64,000 nucleotides of DNA from a bacterium (GCA_036504735.1 DASXUQ010000002.1:124001-188000), one strand, 5' to 3'; counted from the first letter of the stretch, positions 43,243 through 52,490 are shown. The notes: generated by a model not told the origin, from the sequence alone. Program-made: numbers and translations.

Positions 43243-45063
43243 ATGAATTCTCTTCCCTTCATGGTCGGCACACTCTGCGTGCTGGCCCTTGCCTACCGCT
43301 ACTACAGCGCGTTTCTCGCGACCAAGGTCGCGGTGCTCGATGATTCCCGAGTCACTCCGGCCTTCAAACAGAGTGACGGCAACAATTTTGTGCCGACCGG
43401 CAAGTGGGTGCTCTTCGGCCACCATTTTGCCGCCATTGCCGGAGCGGGCCCACTCATCGGGCCTGTGCTGGCGGCGCAATTCGGATTCATGCCGGGCTTT
43501 CTGTGGATGCTCATCGGCTCGGTGCTGGCCGGCGCGGTGCATGATTTCATTCTGCTCTTTGCCTCAGTGCGGCATGGCGGCAAATCGCTGGCCGACATTG
43601 CCCGCAGTGAGATCGGGCCGCTGGCAGGGCTCATGGCGGGAATTGCCATTCTGTTTGTGGTGATCATCTCGCTCTCCGGTCTCGGTCTGGCGGTGGTCAA
43701 CGCGCTTAAAGACAGTGCGTGGGGTGTGTTCACCATCGGTTGCACGGTGCCCATTGCCATCTACATGGGTTTCCACACGCAGAAGATCCGCCCCGGTAAA
43801 ATTACCGAGGCTACGATCTTCGGGGTGAGCCTGCTGTTCGCCGCCGTGATCTTTGGCCGCACTATCGCCAATTCCGGCGCGGCGGGCATCTTCACCTTTA
43901 ATCAGACCCAGATCACCACCGGTCTGGTGATCTACGGCTTTCTGGCCTCCGTGCTGCCGGTGTGGATGCTGCTCGTGCCACGCGACTACCTGAGTTCCTA
44001 TATGAAGCTCGGCACCATCGCGCTGCTTGTGGTCGGCATCATCATCGTGCATCCCACCATGCAGGCGCCAATGCTGAGTAAGTTCGCCTCCGGTGGCGGA
44101 CCGATCATTCCCGGAGCCCTGTTCCCGTACCTGTTCATTACCATTGCCTGCGGAGCCATCAGCGGCTTCCATTCACTGGTTGGCTCCGGAACCACTCCCA
44201 AAATGATCAGCCGCGAATCGGACATTCGCACCATCGGCTACGGCGCGATGATCACCGAAGGCCTGATTGGCATCACCTGCCTCGTGGCGGTGTGCTGCCT
44301 GAACACCGGTGACTACTTCGCTATCAATGTTCCCCCGGCAAAATTCCAAACGCTGGGCATGACACAGGTGGAACTGCCGCAGCTTGCGCGGGAAGTGGGC
44401 GAGAATGTGGAAGGCCGCCCCGGCGGCGCGGTGTCGCTGGCCGTGAGCGTCGCCCACATCTTCTCCAAACTGCCCGGCATGAGCGGCCTGATGTCCTACT
44501 GGTATCATTTCCTGATTATGTTCGAGGCGCTGTTCATCCTCACCACCATTGATACCGGCACCCGCGTCGCCCGTTTTCTGGTGCAGGAATCGCTGGGCCG
44601 CCTGCATCCCAAATTAGGGGAGCACAACTGGCTTCCCGGCAACCTGATCACCAGCCTGATCGTCTGCGTGTCGTGGTCCTATTTCATCTACACCGGCTCC
44701 ATCAGCACCATCTGGCCGATGTTCGGCGTGGCCAATCAACTGCTGGCCGGCATCGGTTTGTGCGTCGCCACCACCGTGATCATTCATCTCGGCAAGGCCC
44801 GCTATGCATGGATCACCGCGCTGCCCATGGCCTTTGTCATGGTGGCCACTCTGACCGCGGGCTGGGAGAACATCTTCAACAACTTCCTGCCACTGGCCCT
44901 CACCAATCCCCTGCTTGGGTATCTGGATTCGGCGCTTACGGCGGTGATGATGATTTGTGTGGTTTTCGTGCTTGTGACCTCTATGAAAAAATGGTGGGAC
45001 ACCCTTTATGGACCAGCGGCCATGATGCCCGAACCCGTGCGTGTTTCCACCGCCCGAAAGTGA
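43243..45063 (+). CDS. cstA: CstA-type carbon starvation/peptide transporter
   Basis: 606 aa with about 14-16 membrane segments. CstA signatures: NNFVPTGKWVLFGHHFAAIAG near the N-terminus, AGAGPLIGPVLAAQFG, GAVHDFILL, AGFHSL-type SGFHSLVGSGTTPKMI, and TIDTGTRVARF late. Shorter than the E. coli protein (701 aa) but in line with many phyla. CstA imports peptides or pyruvate on starvation. The next gene follows after 10 bp, so the two are probably co-transcribed. Confidence 0.95.
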   Translation: MNSLPFMVGTLCVLALAYRYYSAFLATKVAVLDDSRVTPAFKQSDGNNFVPTGKWVLFGHHFAAIAGAGPLIGPVLAAQFGFMPGFLWMLIGSVLAGAVHDFILLFASVRHGGKSLADIARSEIGPLAGLMAGIAILFVVIISLSGLGLAVVNALKDSAWGVFTIGCTVPIAIYMGFHTQKIRPGKITEATIFGVSLLFAAVIFGRTIANSGAAGIFTFNQTQITTGLVIYGFLASVLPVWMLLVPRDYLSSYMKLGTIALLVVGIIIVHPTMQAPMLSKFASGGGPIIPGALFPYLFITIACGAISGFHSLVGSGTTPKMISRESDIRTIGYGAMITEGLIGITCLVAVCCLNTGDYFAINVPPAKFQTLGMTQVELPQLAREVGENVEGRPGGAVSLAVSVAHIFSKLPGMSGLMSYWYHFLIMFEALFILTTIDTGTRVARFLVQESLGRLHPKLGEHNWLPGNLITSLIVCVSWSYFIYTGSISTIWPMFGVANQLLAGIGLCVATTVIIHLGKARYAWITALPMAFVMVATLTAGWENIFNNFLPLALTNPLLGYLDSALTAVMMICVVFVLVTSMKKWWDTLYGPAAMMPEPVRVSTARK

Positions 45064-45073
45064 GTTGTTGTTG

Positions 45074-45610
45074 ATGGATTGGTATATTCAATGGGTCACA
45101 GGGTCTCCCTTCACCTCCGCGGCGATTCAGTTTGCGCTGCTTGGAACGCTCGGTGAATTGCTGTCGTTCTGGCTGCGTGTCAAGCAGGCCGCCCTGCCCT
45201 GCTCGCTGACGATTCTGCTGGGGAAAATCGCCGCCTGGGCGGTGCTGGGAATTATTATCAAGCTCGGCTTTACCGGAATGCGCGGCTTTGTGGCCTCGCT
45301 GAACGAGCACAGCCTGGTGCCGGAGTTTCTGACGGGCACCGTGGGCATGGCCTTTGTGCTGTCGGTGAACACCAATCTGTTCTTCGGCCCGCAGATGATG
45401 TTCATCCATCGCGTCGAAGAGAACCTGCTCGCGCGCCGCTGGGATATGGCCGGAATACAGAAGGCGTGGCTGACACTGCTCTGGTTCTGGATCCCCGCGC
45501 ATACCATTACGTTTTCCTTGCCCAAGGACTTTCAAATCGGTCTGGCCGCGCTCTGGTCGGTGGCGCTGGGCCTGATCATGGGACTCACTGCACCGAAGAA
45601 GACCGCCTGA
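45074..45610 (+). CDS. Uncharacterised membrane protein linked to cstA (weak Mpv17/PMP22 resemblance)
   Basis: 178 aa from the ATG at 45074, 10 bp after the cstA stop. Four or more hydrophobic segments. The layout of an early WYIQWVTGSPF, a central FFGPQMMFIHRVEENLLARRWD and a late LWFWIPAHTITFSLPKDFQIG loosely recalls the Mpv17/PMP22 family, but conserved Trp-Pro residues are missing. The link with a peptide transporter is positional only. Real gene likely; function unknown. Confidence 0.7.
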   Translation: MDWYIQWVTGSPFTSAAIQFALLGTLGELLSFWLRVKQAALPCSLTILLGKIAAWAVLGIIIKLGFTGMRGFVASLNEHSLVPEFLTGTVGMAFVLSVNTNLFFGPQMMFIHRVEENLLARRWDMAGIQKAWLTLLWFWIPAHTITFSLPKDFQIGLAALWSVALGLIMGLTAPKKTA

Positions 45611-45632
45611 CCACTCACCGGAGGGAATCCCT

Positions 45633-46526
45633 ATGAGAACTCTTGCTCTGATTTTCGGACTTGCTCTGTGCGCCGCGCTCGCGTTCGGAACGGTGGACCT
45701 CGCGCATTTCGAAGCCATTCCCGGCTCGGGACAGGTGCGTTTCCAGTGGGGCACCACCACTGAAACCAACAACTACTTTTTCGAGATCTGGCGCAACGAC
45801 ACCTCGCAGGTGCAGATCACGGGACACGGCACGACCACGCAGCCGTGGGAATACTCCTGGACCGACCTGCATGCGGTCAACGAGACCCGTTACCGCTATA
45901 CGCTGAAGACCGGCAGCACGTCGGGACGCGATTCCATCGCCAGCGTGATCGTGATTCCCCCGCACTGGGTAGCGCTCGGCAATTTTCTGACCCATGGCGG
46001 TCCGCGACTGGCGCAGCTTAACTGGGTAGCCTTAAGCGAGATCAACAACGTGCGCTTCGAGATTTTCCGCAACGGCACGTGGGTGGCGTCGGTAACCGGA
46101 CACTCCAGCAACGTCCCTCACAACTACGCGTGGACCGATACGCTGGTGAACCATGGCGCCACCTATGAGTACTCGCTGTGGGCGGTAAACGTGGATGCTG
46201 CGCGCGATTCCCTCGCCACCTCCACGATTACACTCGGCGCGGACGAACTGCGCGCGCCGCTGCCACAGAGCGCGAAACTGTCGGCCTATCCCAACCCCTT
46301 CAATCCGGCGACAACACTCTCCTTCACCCTGACTGCGCCGCAGCGCCTGACGGTTACGGTCTATGACCTTAACGGTCGCGAGCGGCAGACGCTGGCGCGC
46401 GATCTGTTCGCCACCGGCGAGCACCGTCTGACCTTCGACGCGTCGGCGCTCCCCACAGGAGTCTATGTGGCCCGCATCACCGGCGAGCAGTTTAATGCCT
46501 CGCAGAAGCTGCTGCTGCTGAAGTAG
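45633..46526 (+). CDS. Secreted FN3-like protein with FlgD-type sorting domain
   Basis: 297 aa. GGAGGGAA just before the ATG; signal peptide to about residue 18. Two FN3-like repeats with ETNNYFFEIWRND and SEINNVRFEIFRNG motifs, each followed by a YAWTDTLV-type strand. The end has YPNPFNPATTLSFTLT, VYDLNGRERQT and the tail QKLLLLK. Likely a small surface or extracellular protein. It follows the membrane protein by 22 bp and may share its transcript. Confidence 0.85.
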   Translation: MRTLALIFGLALCAALAFGTVDLAHFEAIPGSGQVRFQWGTTTETNNYFFEIWRNDTSQVQITGHGTTTQPWEYSWTDLHAVNETRYRYTLKTGSTSGRDSIASVIVIPPHWVALGNFLTHGGPRLAQLNWVALSEINNVRFEIFRNGTWVASVTGHSSNVPHNYAWTDTLVNHGATYEYSLWAVNVDAARDSLATSTITLGADELRAPLPQSAKLSAYPNPFNPATTLSFTLTAPQRLTVTVYDLNGRERQTLARDLFATGEHRLTFDASALPTGVYVARITGEQFNASQKLLLLK

Positions 46527-46548
46527 CCGCCGTGATCACCGCCTATGC

Positions 46549-46578
46549 AAAGAGCCCCGCATCGCGCGGGGCTCTTTT
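46549..46578. terminator. Bidirectional terminator between convergent genes
   Basis: GAGCCCCGC/GCGGGGCTC stem (46552-46560 with 46566-46574), 5-nt loop, AAA before and TTTT after, serving the genes ending at 46526 and 46603. Confidence 0.9.
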
Positions 46579-46602
46579 GTTGTGATCCAATGGGAAGAGA
46601 AG

Positions 46603-49347
46603 CTACTTCAACAGTATCAGCTTCTGTGTCTGACGCACTTCTCCGGCTTCGAGCACCGCGAAGTAAAGACCGGAGGAATACTCACCGGCATTCCATGTCA
46701 GCTCATGCGCTCCCGCCGGCATCATTCCGTCCATCAGCACAGCCACCTGCTGCCCGAGCATATTGTAGATGGCCAGCCGCACATGCCTCATCGCCGACAG
46801 ATCGAATCGCAGCGTGGTGACAGGATTGAAAGGATTGGGATAACTCGGGTGAAGCACTGTGCTGCGCGGAAGCGGTGCAGGAGGCGGTGTTGGTACATCC
46901 AGATTCATCGAGCGCAGGGTGTCGATGCAGGCGGACAGAATCGTCTGCGCGTCGCTCTCGTGCAGGAAGTACAACGGGAAAGTGAGCACGATCTCACCGG
47001 GACCGATCACTCCACACGGCTGGTTGGAAAAGCCGGAGCTGTCGGTGGACAGCACTACGGTGCGGTAGAGCACGCTCGTGTTGCCGGTTGGCCAGAGCAG
47101 GTCCACCTCCGGTAAATAGTCATAGCGGTTGGTGCCGAAGCGGATGAAATGCACCCGCGCCGTGTCCAGCGCGAAGCTCGGAAATCCGGAATGCGCTGAG
47201 GTGGCGCCGGAGAACTGCATGCCCGGCCGGTTCACATGATACATCGACGCGTAAACCGAATCGAGCTGCAGCGGAGCGAGCGATGCCCACGTCGCCGTGG
47301 CGCGGTTGATGCCTTCGGCCAGATGCAGGGTTCCCGCGCAGAATTCCCGGGAAATGCGCAGCAGTCTGCCGCCCGCGGCAACATAGCGGCGCAGCGCATC
47401 CTCTCGCGTGTCATTGCTGGACGTGGCGCGGTTCTCGTTGCACCAGATGACCAGATCATAGCGCGCCAGCGAGTCGGTGGTGCCGCACCCCGGTTCGCGG
47501 CAGTAGTCGAAGGGCTGGCCGATGGCCGTCATCAGGCGTTGATAAAGCGCGGTGGCGCTGTCGGCGGGAATGGCTCCCGCAGCCGGTGTGCCGGGCGCGG
47601 TTTCATCCATCACCAGAATGCGGCTCTGCGGAGCCCACGGCACCAGATCTACCGAATCGCTGTAGAAACTGTAGATTCCGAGGTCGTTGACGGCCTGCAC
47701 ACGGTAGATATTGTCATAGCCGCGACGGGGAGTGTTGTCCTGATAGGCCGGGGCAGTGGTTGCAAAGAGCGCGGTATCCACGACACCCGAGGTCAGGCGG
47801 GTCGTTCGAGTGACACGGTAGCCGGTCACATTCGGCTCGGAGCTTGGGTTCCAATTCAGTGTAACGGCGCCCTGCTCGGTGTGTCCGCTGAGGCCGGTCA
47901 CCGGAAGCGCGGCGCCCACACGGCTCAGCACTTCGGCATAGACGCTGCCCTGCCCGCTGGTGTCGCGTGTCTCCAGTTGGAAGAGCCAGTCCGTGCCGTT
48001 TTGCAGCCCGGTGACAGTGAAGGTGGTGTCGGTGATCAGCGCGGTGTTGAATTGTTCCTGCTGGCCTGCTCCGGCGGAATCACGTCCGAAGAGATTGTAA
48101 CCGATGAAGGTGCCGATGCTGGGCGGACTCCAGGCGAGCGTGACTGTTCCCGACGTACTGGATACGACGTGGAAGTTCTCGGCGGGTGCGGGTGGATGGT
48201 AGTTGTATCCGGAATCAAAGAGAGCCTGCGCGCGCGCCGCGTTGACATCCAGCGAGTCCAGGTTAGCACCCGAGAGAAAGGCCACGCTGATGTAGAGCGT
48301 GCTGTCGGGCGCAAGCTCAAATCCATTGGTGGCTGCGGGACCGAAACAGAGCAGCATCCGCCAATCGTCCACATGGCTCGACGTGTCCGATGAGTTTCCG
48401 GAGGACATGAGGCTGTACTTGTCCTCATCGACAGGCGGATCACCGCCGGTTAGACGGGCAAAGTTGCGAAACGTGATGCGAAGCTGATCCAGCGGCACCG
48501 GAGCGCCGGTAACCTTCATCGCCCATAGGCCGGGCGTGGGTGCGCCTCTCCAGAAATTGTATTTGCCCTGCACGGCCATCAGGCGGGTGTCATCATAGAA
48601 ATTGCCGTCATGGGCGGAGGCATTGTCGCCGGTCTCACCTGCTGCGCCGATATCCGGATCGGCAAACAGAGCGAGATACACGTGATGCAGCGGATCGAGT
48701 CCCATATTGTGAATAAGGTAATCCACGAAGATGATGTCCCGCGCGATGTATCCCGGCCAGACGTGGGTACGCTGCGCGATGTGCACGCTGAGCGGCACAT
48801 GGCCGTCGGGATCCATGCTGCGAACAAAGACAGGGGAAATGCTGTCCTGAAAGGCCGCATAGAACTCTTCGTAAGCACGGATCGAGTCCAGGCGCTCATA
48901 GAGCCGGCCACGATACTGAGTCAGACAGCAGGACTGCACCCACCAGTCGGCACTGGGATTTTGTGGAGGGTGCGTGCCGATATGCTCGGGCCAGAACTCC
49001 TCGGTGCCATTGTCACCGTCGGTGGTTGTGCTCACGCGGTGGCCAGCACCAATTTCCGCACCGACCCACACGCCGGCGGAAAAGAGAAAGTTGTTTCCGC
49101 TGTTAATCGGCCACTCCCAACCGTGATAGCCCGAAGTGGCATTGGGGTTGCCCCATACGCCGTAGTTGGAAAGCGTGGTACGAACCGCGCCCATCCGATG
49201 CTCCATAAGTGAGAACGTCGCGGCAGGATCGGCGTCATCGAGGCGAACCGTGCCGCGAACGGTGTGTTCGACAGCCGGGCGGGCAAAGCCAGCGCTCAGG
49301 ATGGCGCTCATCAGCAGGGCAAGCAGGACGATTCCGAGAGCCTTCAT
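46603..49347 (-). CDS. Large secreted FN3 protein with FlgD-type sorting domain
   Basis: 914 aa; AAGGAGAAAG before the ATG. Signal peptide to about residue 22. Residues 50-385 form a conserved exported module of FCB bacteria (NYGVWGNP, FSAGVWVGAEIG, TRLMAVQ..., SVAFLSGANLDSL). Two FN3 domains (AWSPPSIGTFIGYNLFG; LNWNPSSEPNVTGYRVTRT) come next, followed by a ThuA-like/glutamine-amidotransferase-like segment (YDLVIWCNENRATSS, YVAAGGRLLRISREF). The end is YPNPFNPVTTLRFDLS, IYNMLGQQVAV, and QKLILLK. Probably exported to the surface. No enzyme active site was identified with certainty. Confidence 0.9.
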   Translation of the reverse strand: MKALGIVLLALLMSAILSAGFARPAVEHTVRGTVRLDDADPAATFSLMEHRMGAVRTTLSNYGVWGNPNATSGYHGWEWPINSGNNFLFSAGVWVGAEIGAGHRVSTTTDGDNGTEEFWPEHIGTHPPQNPSADWWVQSCCLTQYRGRLYERLDSIRAYEEFYAAFQDSISPVFVRSMDPDGHVPLSVHIAQRTHVWPGYIARDIIFVDYLIHNMGLDPLHHVYLALFADPDIGAAGETGDNASAHDGNFYDDTRLMAVQGKYNFWRGAPTPGLWAMKVTGAPVPLDQLRITFRNFARLTGGDPPVDEDKYSLMSSGNSSDTSSHVDDWRMLLCFGPAATNGFELAPDSTLYISVAFLSGANLDSLDVNAARAQALFDSGYNYHPPAPAENFHVVSSTSGTVTLAWSPPSIGTFIGYNLFGRDSAGAGQQEQFNTALITDTTFTVTGLQNGTDWLFQLETRDTSGQGSVYAEVLSRVGAALPVTGLSGHTEQGAVTLNWNPSSEPNVTGYRVTRTTRLTSGVVDTALFATTAPAYQDNTPRRGYDNIYRVQAVNDLGIYSFYSDSVDLVPWAPQSRILVMDETAPGTPAAGAIPADSATALYQRLMTAIGQPFDYCREPGCGTTDSLARYDLVIWCNENRATSSNDTREDALRRYVAAGGRLLRISREFCAGTLHLAEGINRATATWASLAPLQLDSVYASMYHVNRPGMQFSGATSAHSGFPSFALDTARVHFIRFGTNRYDYLPEVDLLWPTGNTSVLYRTVVLSTDSSGFSNQPCGVIGPGEIVLTFPLYFLHESDAQTILSACIDTLRSMNLDVPTPPPAPLPRSTVLHPSYPNPFNPVTTLRFDLSAMRHVRLAIYNMLGQQVAVLMDGMMPAGAHELTWNAGEYSSGLYFAVLEAGEVRQTQKLILLK

Positions 49348-49406
49348 GGCCTTTCTCCTTCGAAAAATGAAAGATTTCAGCCAAAAGTCAACAAGTAAAG
49401 TAACTT

Positions 49407-49436
49407 ATAATAAATGCATTATTCCGTAAATGTCAA
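49407..49436 (-). promoter_or_regulatory. Promoter of the 46603-49347 gene
   Basis: Minus-strand TTGACA (49436-49431), spacer 18, TATTAT (49412-49407), 60 bp before the ATG. Confidence 0.75.
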
Positions 49437-49447
49437 CCAATGCCCCA

Positions 49448-49482
49448 AAATAAGTACGGACGGTGCTGAACCGTCCGTACTT
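49448..49482 (-). terminator. Terminator after the DedA gene
   Basis: 13-bp perfect stem AAGTACGGACGGT/ACCGTCCGTACTT (49452-49464 with 49470-49482), 5-nt loop, TATTTT on the minus strand. It lies just upstream of the promoter at 49407-49436. Confidence 0.85.
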
Positions 49483-49530
49483 TATCACATTGTGGCTATG
49501 TAACGTCTGAATAATGGTTATATTACAGGA

Positions 49531-50121
49531 CTACGGAGTTTTGTCCTTATCTGTGGGAATGTAACGCTTGCTGACGCGCTTGGCGATCAGGCCGTAGGCT
49601 ACTCCCAACACGGCCAGAACGATGGTGAAGATGATTTCGAACTTCTCCACCTGTCCAACAAACTTTTTGGCCGCAAGGCCGAAGAGATAGCCGACCCAGA
49701 CAAAGATTCCGGCCCAGACAATAGCCGTGGCGATGTTGTAGCGGACAAAACGGCCAAAGGGAATAGAGGACATGCCGCAGATGATGGGCATGGCCATGCG
49801 CACGCCGAAAAAATAGCGCATAAAGATCATCACGCGGCTGGGATGGCGGTCCACCACATCGCGCGCCCACGCCAGACTCGTCTTCGCCATGCCGGGCAAT
49901 TTGTTCAGCACCTTCTCTCCCCAGCGACGGCCCAGATAAAAGTAGATGACATCGCCCGCCGTGGCACTGAGCGAGCCGGTCAGCCACACCAGAAACACAT
50001 TCAGGTGCCCCTGATGGGCCAGAAACCCACAGATCAGCAACGCAGCATCACCCTGCAAAGCGGTGCCGACGACGACGATGGGATAGCCCCACGTTTGAAC
50101 TAACAGGCCGAGATCGAGCAC
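49531..50121 (-). CDS. DedA-family (SNARE-associated Golgi-like) membrane protein
   Basis: 196 aa with five to six hydrophobic segments. DedA features: GxPIVVVGTALQGDAALL with the E/D at the first re-entrant loop, GDVIYFYLGRRWGEKVL, RYFFGVRMAMPIICGMSSIPFGRFVRYN. DedA proteins move undecaprenyl phosphate or phospholipids across the inner membrane. GTG start at 50121 without a strong ribosome site. In the same orientation as signal peptidase I, 111 bp downstream of it. Confidence 0.9.
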   Translation of the reverse strand: MLDLGLLVQTWGYPIVVVGTALQGDAALLICGFLAHQGHLNVFLVWLTGSLSATAGDVIYFYLGRRWGEKVLNKLPGMAKTSLAWARDVVDRHPSRVMIFMRYFFGVRMAMPIICGMSSIPFGRFVRYNIATAIVWAGIFVWVGYLFGLAAKKFVGQVEKFEIIFTIVLAVLGVAYGLIAKRVSKRYIPTDKDKTP

Positions 50122-50131
50122 TTGAAGAAAA

Positions 50132-50163
50132 GGCTGAAATTGTAAAATTCTGAAAGACTGAAA
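50132..50163. repeat. Octamer tract between lepB and dedA
   Basis: GGCTGAAA, TTGTAAAA, TTCTGAAA, GACTGAAA: four 8-bp units. Here the pyrimidine-rich TTTCAG strand is the minus strand. Confidence 0.8.
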
Positions 50164-50232
50164 GTAGAAGGCAAAATGGCTCGCCGTTGGGGCGAGCCAC
50201 TGTGTGCTGCGCGAAGAGATGTCTGCCGACGG

Positions 50233-50946
50233 TTACAAGGGAAGCAGGAAACGGTTCAGGCGGGGCAAGTGGTAGTTGTCATAGTTGAAAGACATCACCA
50301 CCGCCAGCGCATGTCCCATGATGCGGTCACGGGAGATGAAGCCGATGTAGCGCGAATCCGCGCTGTTGTCACGGTTATCTCCCATTACAAAATAACTGCC
50401 CGCGGGAACCTGCACCGCCCCGAAAGAGCGCATGGCGGGAGTGCCGGGAGTAATCATTACCGTATGATCTTTACCCGGCAGAGCCTCTGCAAAGAACTTG
50501 TAGTGATCGGCATCGTTCACCATGACCTTGTGAAAGGCGCTCTCGTCGATGGGCGCGTAATCTACAGGCTGCCCGTTGACCGTGAGGCGGTCATTCTGCA
50601 TGGCAATGACGTCTCCCGGAATGCCGATCACGCGTTTGACCAGCCGGATTCCATCGGTGGGAGACTTAAGCACCACCACATCGCCGCGCGACGGAGCGCC
50701 CCACGTGGCAATGTGCCATGTGGTGAAAGGCACCTTGAGGTCATAGGCAAGCTTATTGACGAATACCCGGTCCCCTTCCATGATGGTAGGCTTCATTGAG
50801 CCGGTGGGAACCTCATACCAGTCGGCGATGGACGAGCGAAGGGGCAGGACAATGACGACCGCGAGAAGTGCGGCCTTGCCCCATTCGCGGCAGAGCCGGA
50901 GCCATTTCACCTTGGCGATGGCGATCTTCTTTTCTTTTTGAGACAT
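50233..50946 (-). CDS. lepB: Signal peptidase I
   Basis: 237 aa. N-terminal membrane anchor at about 25-40; catalytic Ser50 in PTGSMKPTI and Lys104 in RLVKRVIGIPGD; box D/E GDNRDNSADSR at about 190. Cleaves signal peptides on the periplasmic side, serving the many secreted proteins around. Its start faces the sulfur cluster at 51132 with 185 bp between. Confidence 0.96.
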   Translation of the reverse strand: MSQKEKKIAIAKVKWLRLCREWGKAALLAVVIVLPLRSSIADWYEVPTGSMKPTIMEGDRVFVNKLAYDLKVPFTTWHIATWGAPSRGDVVVLKSPTDGIRLVKRVIGIPGDVIAMQNDRLTVNGQPVDYAPIDESAFHKVMVNDADHYKFFAEALPGKDHTVMITPGTPAMRSFGAVQVPAGSYFVMGDNRDNSADSRYIGFISRDRIMGHALAVVMSFNYDNYHLPRLNRFLLPL

Positions 50947-51131
50947 AATTGGACTCGTTTGTCATAATGATGAACAACAGTCACATATTAGACAACTTTG
51001 ACAAGTAAAAGGTTCCCGATGCGAGCACCACTGTCGCAGATTTATTTTGACATCACAGAGCCACGCCATCCACTTCTGCAAAAGTCCGGACGAATCGGGA
51101 ACTTTGGCCAATAAAACGCGGTCTGTAGGAC

Positions 51132-51377
51132 ATGATGGAATTACTTCAAGCCGATTCTGTATATGATGCCGCCGGGTTGGGATGCGGCGAACTGGCGATG
51201 GCGCTGATGAAAGCGATCAAGGCGATTGAGCCGGGTCAGCTTCTGGAATTCCGCGCCGACGACACAGGCGCCGTCGTGGATATTCCCGCGTGGTGCGGAA
51301 TGACGGGACATAAATTGGTTGCCGGGCCGGCCGGCATTAAGAGTAATAGTTACTTTATTCGAAAGAAGGAAACGTAA
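51132..51377 (+). CDS. TusA-like sulfur-carrier protein
   Basis: 81 aa. TusA/SirA/YedF fold: DAAGLGCGELAMALMKAIKAIEPGQLLEF, then ADDTGAVVDIPAWCGMTGHKL. Cys18 is at the place of the TusA persulfide Cys; the usual CPxP is CGEL. Cys55 (PAWCGMT) is an extra Cys seen in the anaerobe-type group. AGGA lies directly before the ATG at 51132; an ATG at 51135 is an alternative. First gene of the TusA-DsrE-TusA/OsmC-MetE cluster, 3 bp before the DsrE gene. Confidence 0.85.
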   Translation: MMELLQADSVYDAAGLGCGELAMALMKAIKAIEPGQLLEFRADDTGAVVDIPAWCGMTGHKLVAGPAGIKSNSYFIRKKET

Positions 51378-51380
51378 ATC

Positions 51381-51740
51381 ATGGCGAAGTTGCTTATCAG
51401 TATTACCAATGCCAAGAATGACGCGGACCGGGCGACGGTGGGCTTTGTGGTGGCCAACGCTTCAGTGGCGTCGGGTGTGGAGACCGTGGTGTTTCTGAGC
51501 ACAGAAGGCGTACGGCTCGCGCAGCAGGGATATGCCGACAGCATTCACGAGGAAGGCTTTGCGCCGCTGAAGGAATTGATGGATAATTATGTCGGAGCCG
51601 GCGGGACGATCTGGGTATGCTCGCCGTGCTTCAAGAAGCGCGGCCTGAATGAGAGCAAACTGACAGGCAACACGGCGATTGTGGGCGGGGCCAAGGTGGT
51701 GGAGTTTCTGGTGACGGGTGGAAGTTCGATTACATATTGA
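51381..51740 (+). CDS. DsrE/DsrF-like protein
   Basis: 119 aa. DsrE fold: LLISITNAKNDADRATVGFVVANASV, VVFLSTEGVRL, then LKELMDNYVGAGGTIWVC. Cys80 and Cys83 (VCSPCFKKRG) stand at the persulfide-bearing end of the domain. It receives or gives sulfur to TusA-type partners in characterised systems. AAGGAAACGT ribosome site lies inside the end of the preceding gene. Confidence 0.88.
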   Translation: MAKLLISITNAKNDADRATVGFVVANASVASGVETVVFLSTEGVRLAQQGYADSIHEEGFAPLKELMDNYVGAGGTIWVCSPCFKKRGLNESKLTGNTAIVGGAKVVEFLVTGGSSITY

Positions 51741-51749
51741 TGGCTCCTC

Positions 51750-52490
51750 ATGCTTGAACAGCCTCCTCAGATTACGGAAGACATTCCGGCCAGCGCGGTA
51801 TGCGACGGCGGCAATTTGGATTGCGGATCGGGATTGCTGCTGGTGATCCGCAAGGCGATGGATGCGGTACAACCGGGCGGCGTGCTGGAGATTCGCAGTA
51901 CGGAGACCTCCGTGTGTGAGGATCTTCCCGCGTGGTGCCGGATGACGCGCAATCCGTTTTTGGGATGGCGCAAAACGGAGGCTTCCAACAAGTTCTTCGT
52001 GCGGCGCGGAGATGACGCGGCATCCGAAGAGAAGACGGAACAAGCCGCACGGGATTTTGCGTGGCAGACGCGGGTGCGATGGTCGGGCGGGCCGACAACG
52101 AAAGTGTATGCGCGCAATCATGCGTGGGAGGCTGGGCAGCCGGCGAGCTTTGACGTGCAGGATGCCGCTCCGAGCGCGGTGGAATATCTGCTGGGAGCGG
52201 TCGGCTCGTGCCTGACGATGGGTTTTCAGATCCATGCGTCGCGGCGCGGGATTGTTGTCGAGCAGATCGAGATGGTGCTCAGCGGAAAAATCGACAATAT
52301 CTTCGTGTTCCTCGGCACGGAGACGGAAGGGCACAGCGGGTTCAAAGAGATTCACGGCACGGTGTATGTGCAGGCGGATGCGGAGGAGAACGTGCTACAG
52401 GAAATCTGGCGGCACACGGTGGAGGTTTCGCCTGTGTTGAATAGCATTGGACGCGGCGCGGCGATGGACATCAGCATGAGAGTGGTATGA
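51750..52490 (+). CDS. TusA-OsmC fusion protein
   Basis: 246 aa. Residues about 15-85 repeat the TusA fold of the first gene (NLDCGSGLLLVIRKAMDAVQ, Cys25; DLPAWCRMTRN, Cys63). Residues about 100-246 are OsmC/Ohr-like (KVYARNHAWEAGQPASFD, PSAVEYLLGAVGSCLTMGF with Cys154, ending MDISMRVV). The second Cys of OsmC, normally before the C-terminal helix, is replaced (HTVEVSPVL). So peroxidase chemistry is unlikely, and thiol or persulfide handling is more plausible. The stop overlaps the MetE start by 4 bp. Confidence 0.88.
   Translation: MLEQPPQITEDIPASAVCDGGNLDCGSGLLLVIRKAMDAVQPGGVLEIRSTETSVCEDLPAWCRMTRNPFLGWRKTEASNKFFVRRGDDAASEEKTEQAARDFAWQTRVRWSGGPTTKVYARNHAWEAGQPASFDVQDAAPSAVEYLLGAVGSCLTMGFQIHASRRGIVVEQIEMVLSGKIDNIFVFLGTETEGHSGFKEIHGTVYVQADAEENVLQEIWRHTVEVSPVLNSIGRGAAMDISMRVV

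Noticed and set aside
50998-51060. TTGACA sites upstream of the TusA operon as promoter
   Set aside because: Neither of the two TTGACA occurrences has a -10 box at 16-19 bp; the true promoter was not found.
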